Assembly: GCF_003967515.1 (NCBI RefSeq)
Contig: NZ_BIFQ01000001.1
Coordinates: 4,340,001 to 4,404,000 of the forward strand
Direction: 5' to 3'
DNA: 64,000 nucleotides
From: Dictyobacter aurantiacus
GTDB taxonomy: Bacteria > Chloroflexota > Ktedonobacteria > Ktedonobacterales > Ktedonobacteraceae
In this document: positions 62,808 to 64,000 of the stretch, one piece after another
How positions within the stretch are numbered: the stretch's first letter is position 1
Layout: every line of letters starts with the position of its first letter
Translations under genes and position numbers: made by a program
Notes under the pieces: generated by a model
The model's database searches: none
What the model saw: only the letters and a program-made list of their open reading frames with translations
What the model was told of the DNA's origin: nothing

Positions 62808-63692
62808 TCAATGTGCGTGATTTGTATCGTTAGCAGTCAGGTTATCGTTTTTCAGCTTCGCGTTGATAATTTGATAAAAGTACGTTGGCGGTCGGCGCCT
62901 GAGAAACCTGGTTGTATGCTGGCTCTTGCGGACTGTGATGATCGCGCCGTCCTTGATCTCTCGATTGAGTTGACCATCGGCCGAGAATACGCCATTCTGT
63001 GAGCCGGTAAATATCTGTAGCTTGATGGTTGCCTCTGGCTGGATAATGAGCGACCGGTCGGATGCGAGGTGGGCAGCAATCGGCGTCAGGACCATGCTCT
63101 GTACCTGTGGATGGAGCAGGGGCCCTCCCACCGCCATATTATAGGCTGTGGAGCCTGTGGCGGTCGAAATAATGATGCCGTCTGCGTAACTCGTATTATA
63201 GTAGTAATCATCCACCCAGACGCAGACCTGTACGACCCGTGGCCAGGTGCCGCGAGCGATCACAATGTCGTTGAGCGCCAGGAACTCCTCGCGCTGACCA
63301 TCTTGCTCCAGGACCGCTTGAAGCATCGCGCGTTCATCTACCCAGACGGAACTGTCACCGTTAAGATAATAGCCCAGGTCGGTTGCTATATCGTCTGGTT
63401 CCATCTCGGTCAGGAAGCCGACCCGTCCAAAGTTAACGCCGACAATCGGCGTGCCCGTACTCGCGCACATGCGGGCCGCATGTACGATCGTACCATCGCC
63501 TCCCAGGACCAGTATCAGGTCAACATCTTTGAATGAATCCTGGTCATAGGCAACGTCTGACTCAAGGCCTTCTTGATGGATATCGATGGCACGGACCGAA
63601 TGGCCCTGTTTCTGCAGGGTTTCTACAAGTTGGGCTGCGAACCTGGACGAAGCTTGCTTACGTCCCTGGTAGAAAATCGCGATTTTCTTCAC
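62808..63692 (-). CDS. nadK: NAD kinase
   Basis: NAD kinase phosphorylates NAD to NADP. The 294-residue protein has LVLGGDGTIVHAARM (about 57-71), NFGRVGFLTEMEPDD (about 84-98), ALNDIVIARGTW and YADGIIISTATGSTAYNMAVGGPLL (about 166-190). I chose GTG 63692 because it gives VKKIAIFYQGRK, the normal start, with GGAG eight bases upstream. An upstream ATG would add 32 residues through a likely promoter. recN follows 15 bases after its stop. Confidence 0.95.
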   Translation of the reverse strand: MKKIAIFYQGRKQASSRFAAQLVETLQKQGHSVRAIDIHQEGLESDVAYDQDSFKDVDLILVLGGDGTIVHAARMCASTGTPIVGVNFGRVGFLTEMEPDDIATDLGYYLNGDSSVWVDERAMLQAVLEQDGQREEFLALNDIVIARGTWPRVVQVCVWVDDYYYNTSYADGIIISTATGSTAYNMAVGGPLLHPQVQSMVLTPIAAHLASDRSLIIQPEATIKLQIFTGSQNGVFSADGQLNREIKDGAIITVRKSQHTTRFLRRRPPTYFYQIINAKLKNDNLTANDTNHAH

Positions 63693-63811
63693 TAAAAATT
63701 CTCCAATTGGCAAGCGAGGGCGAACACGATGTGCCGCCCTTACATGTTTAGCCTCAGTAATGTTACGCCATGGGGCGTGTATTGTCAACTAGGTCCTTAG
63801 TATGAATGTTC

Positions 63812-64000
63812 TTATTTTTCCTGTTGGGCTCGTATGTGTTGGAGCTTTTCCTCCGTGAACCAGAGCACTTCTTCTTTAGAATGAACCTCGCCTTCTGCTT
63901 GCGCTTCCGCAATGGCTTCCAGCAGCTGACCAATCAGTGGACCCGGCTGTAGCTGGAAGTGCCGGATGAGCTCTTCGGATTGAATCAGGCGCGGCGGCAA
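63812..64000 (-). CDS. cca: C-terminus of a CCA-adding tRNA nucleotidyltransferase (partial)
   Basis: The 62 residues in the window are the end of a longer gene that continues past the right edge. The segment SEELIRHFQLQPGPLIGQLLEAIAEAQAEGEVHSKEE has the LxPGPxIGxLLExIxEAQAxG end pattern of class II CCA-adding enzymes/poly(A) polymerase-like proteins. The catalytic domain is outside, so the family is inferred from the tail alone. It is followed by nadK after 119 bases. Confidence 0.72.
   Translation of the reverse strand: MPPRLIQSEELIRHFQLQPGPLIGQLLEAIAEAQAEGEVHSKEEVLWFTEEKLQHIRAQQEK

Overview
The window is GC-rich, gene-dense bacterial chromosome. There are about 50 protein genes, most on the minus strand, and no rRNA or tRNA gene that I could recognise. 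Several features suggest a soil or hot-spring member of the Chloroflexota, class Ktedonobacteria: a receiver + DUF4388 + roadblock protein, a DoxX-Rieske fusion, a flotillin/NfeD/PspA membrane-stress group, cobalamin-dependent MetH, and very long hairpins between genes. That assignment is inference from gene style; no marker gene here proves it.

Layout. 1-3.4 kb: an ABC ATPase (cut by the window edge) with a large secreted/membrane partner. 3.8-7.6 kb: a coenzyme A precursor cluster rpiA-panC-panB, followed by a ketol-acid reductoisomerase paralogue that lacks two catalytic residues and may be a dedicated ketopantoate reductase. 8.3-12.6 kb: a receiver/DUF4388/roadblock protein, a 39-residue membrane peptide and an S9 dipeptidyl peptidase. 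12.8-18.7 kb: PspA, flotillin, an NfeD-like protein, a small membrane protein, an Xre regulator and a DoxX-Rieske fusion. 19-30 kb: penicillin-acylase family hydrolase, CysS, MetH, a YbdK-type carboxylate-amine ligase and a class V aminotransferase. 30-34.5 kb: a MITE-like repeat, YbjQ family protein, homoserine dehydrogenase, a MuiA-like protein and an SMR-like membrane protein. A two-repeat CRISPR remnant without cas genes lies at 34.7 kb. 35.1-39.6 kb: overlapping mutS-mutL. 39.7-48.4 kb: M50-like protease, two MFS transporters, DUF951, NadD, MscS, two unrecognised membrane proteins and a LacI regulator. 48.6-55.8 kb: an operon of two paralogous TPR proteins with rlmD, maf and gluQ, joined mostly by ATGA overlaps. 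56-64 kb: a membrane glycosyltransferase-like protein, GNAT, a small membrane protein, Nudix, a renalase-like FAD protein, RecN, NAD kinase and the end of a CCA-adding enzyme.

How the genes work together. Pantothenate (panB, panC and perhaps the IlvC paralogue), NAD(P) (nadD, nadK) and methionine/homoserine (metH, hom) supply cofactors and amino acids. DNA repair is represented by mutS, mutL and recN. Membrane stress is covered by pspA, floT, nfeD and mscS. Two promoters carry convincing built-in operators: the Xre gene near 17.33 kb and the LacI gene near 48.47 kb.

Gaps between genes hold two kinds of repeated DNA. One is long perfect palindromes, each of different sequence, that often touch stop codons. 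The other is families of short GC-rich interspersed repeats. The most interesting gene-level observation is the IlvC paralogue in the pantothenate cluster.
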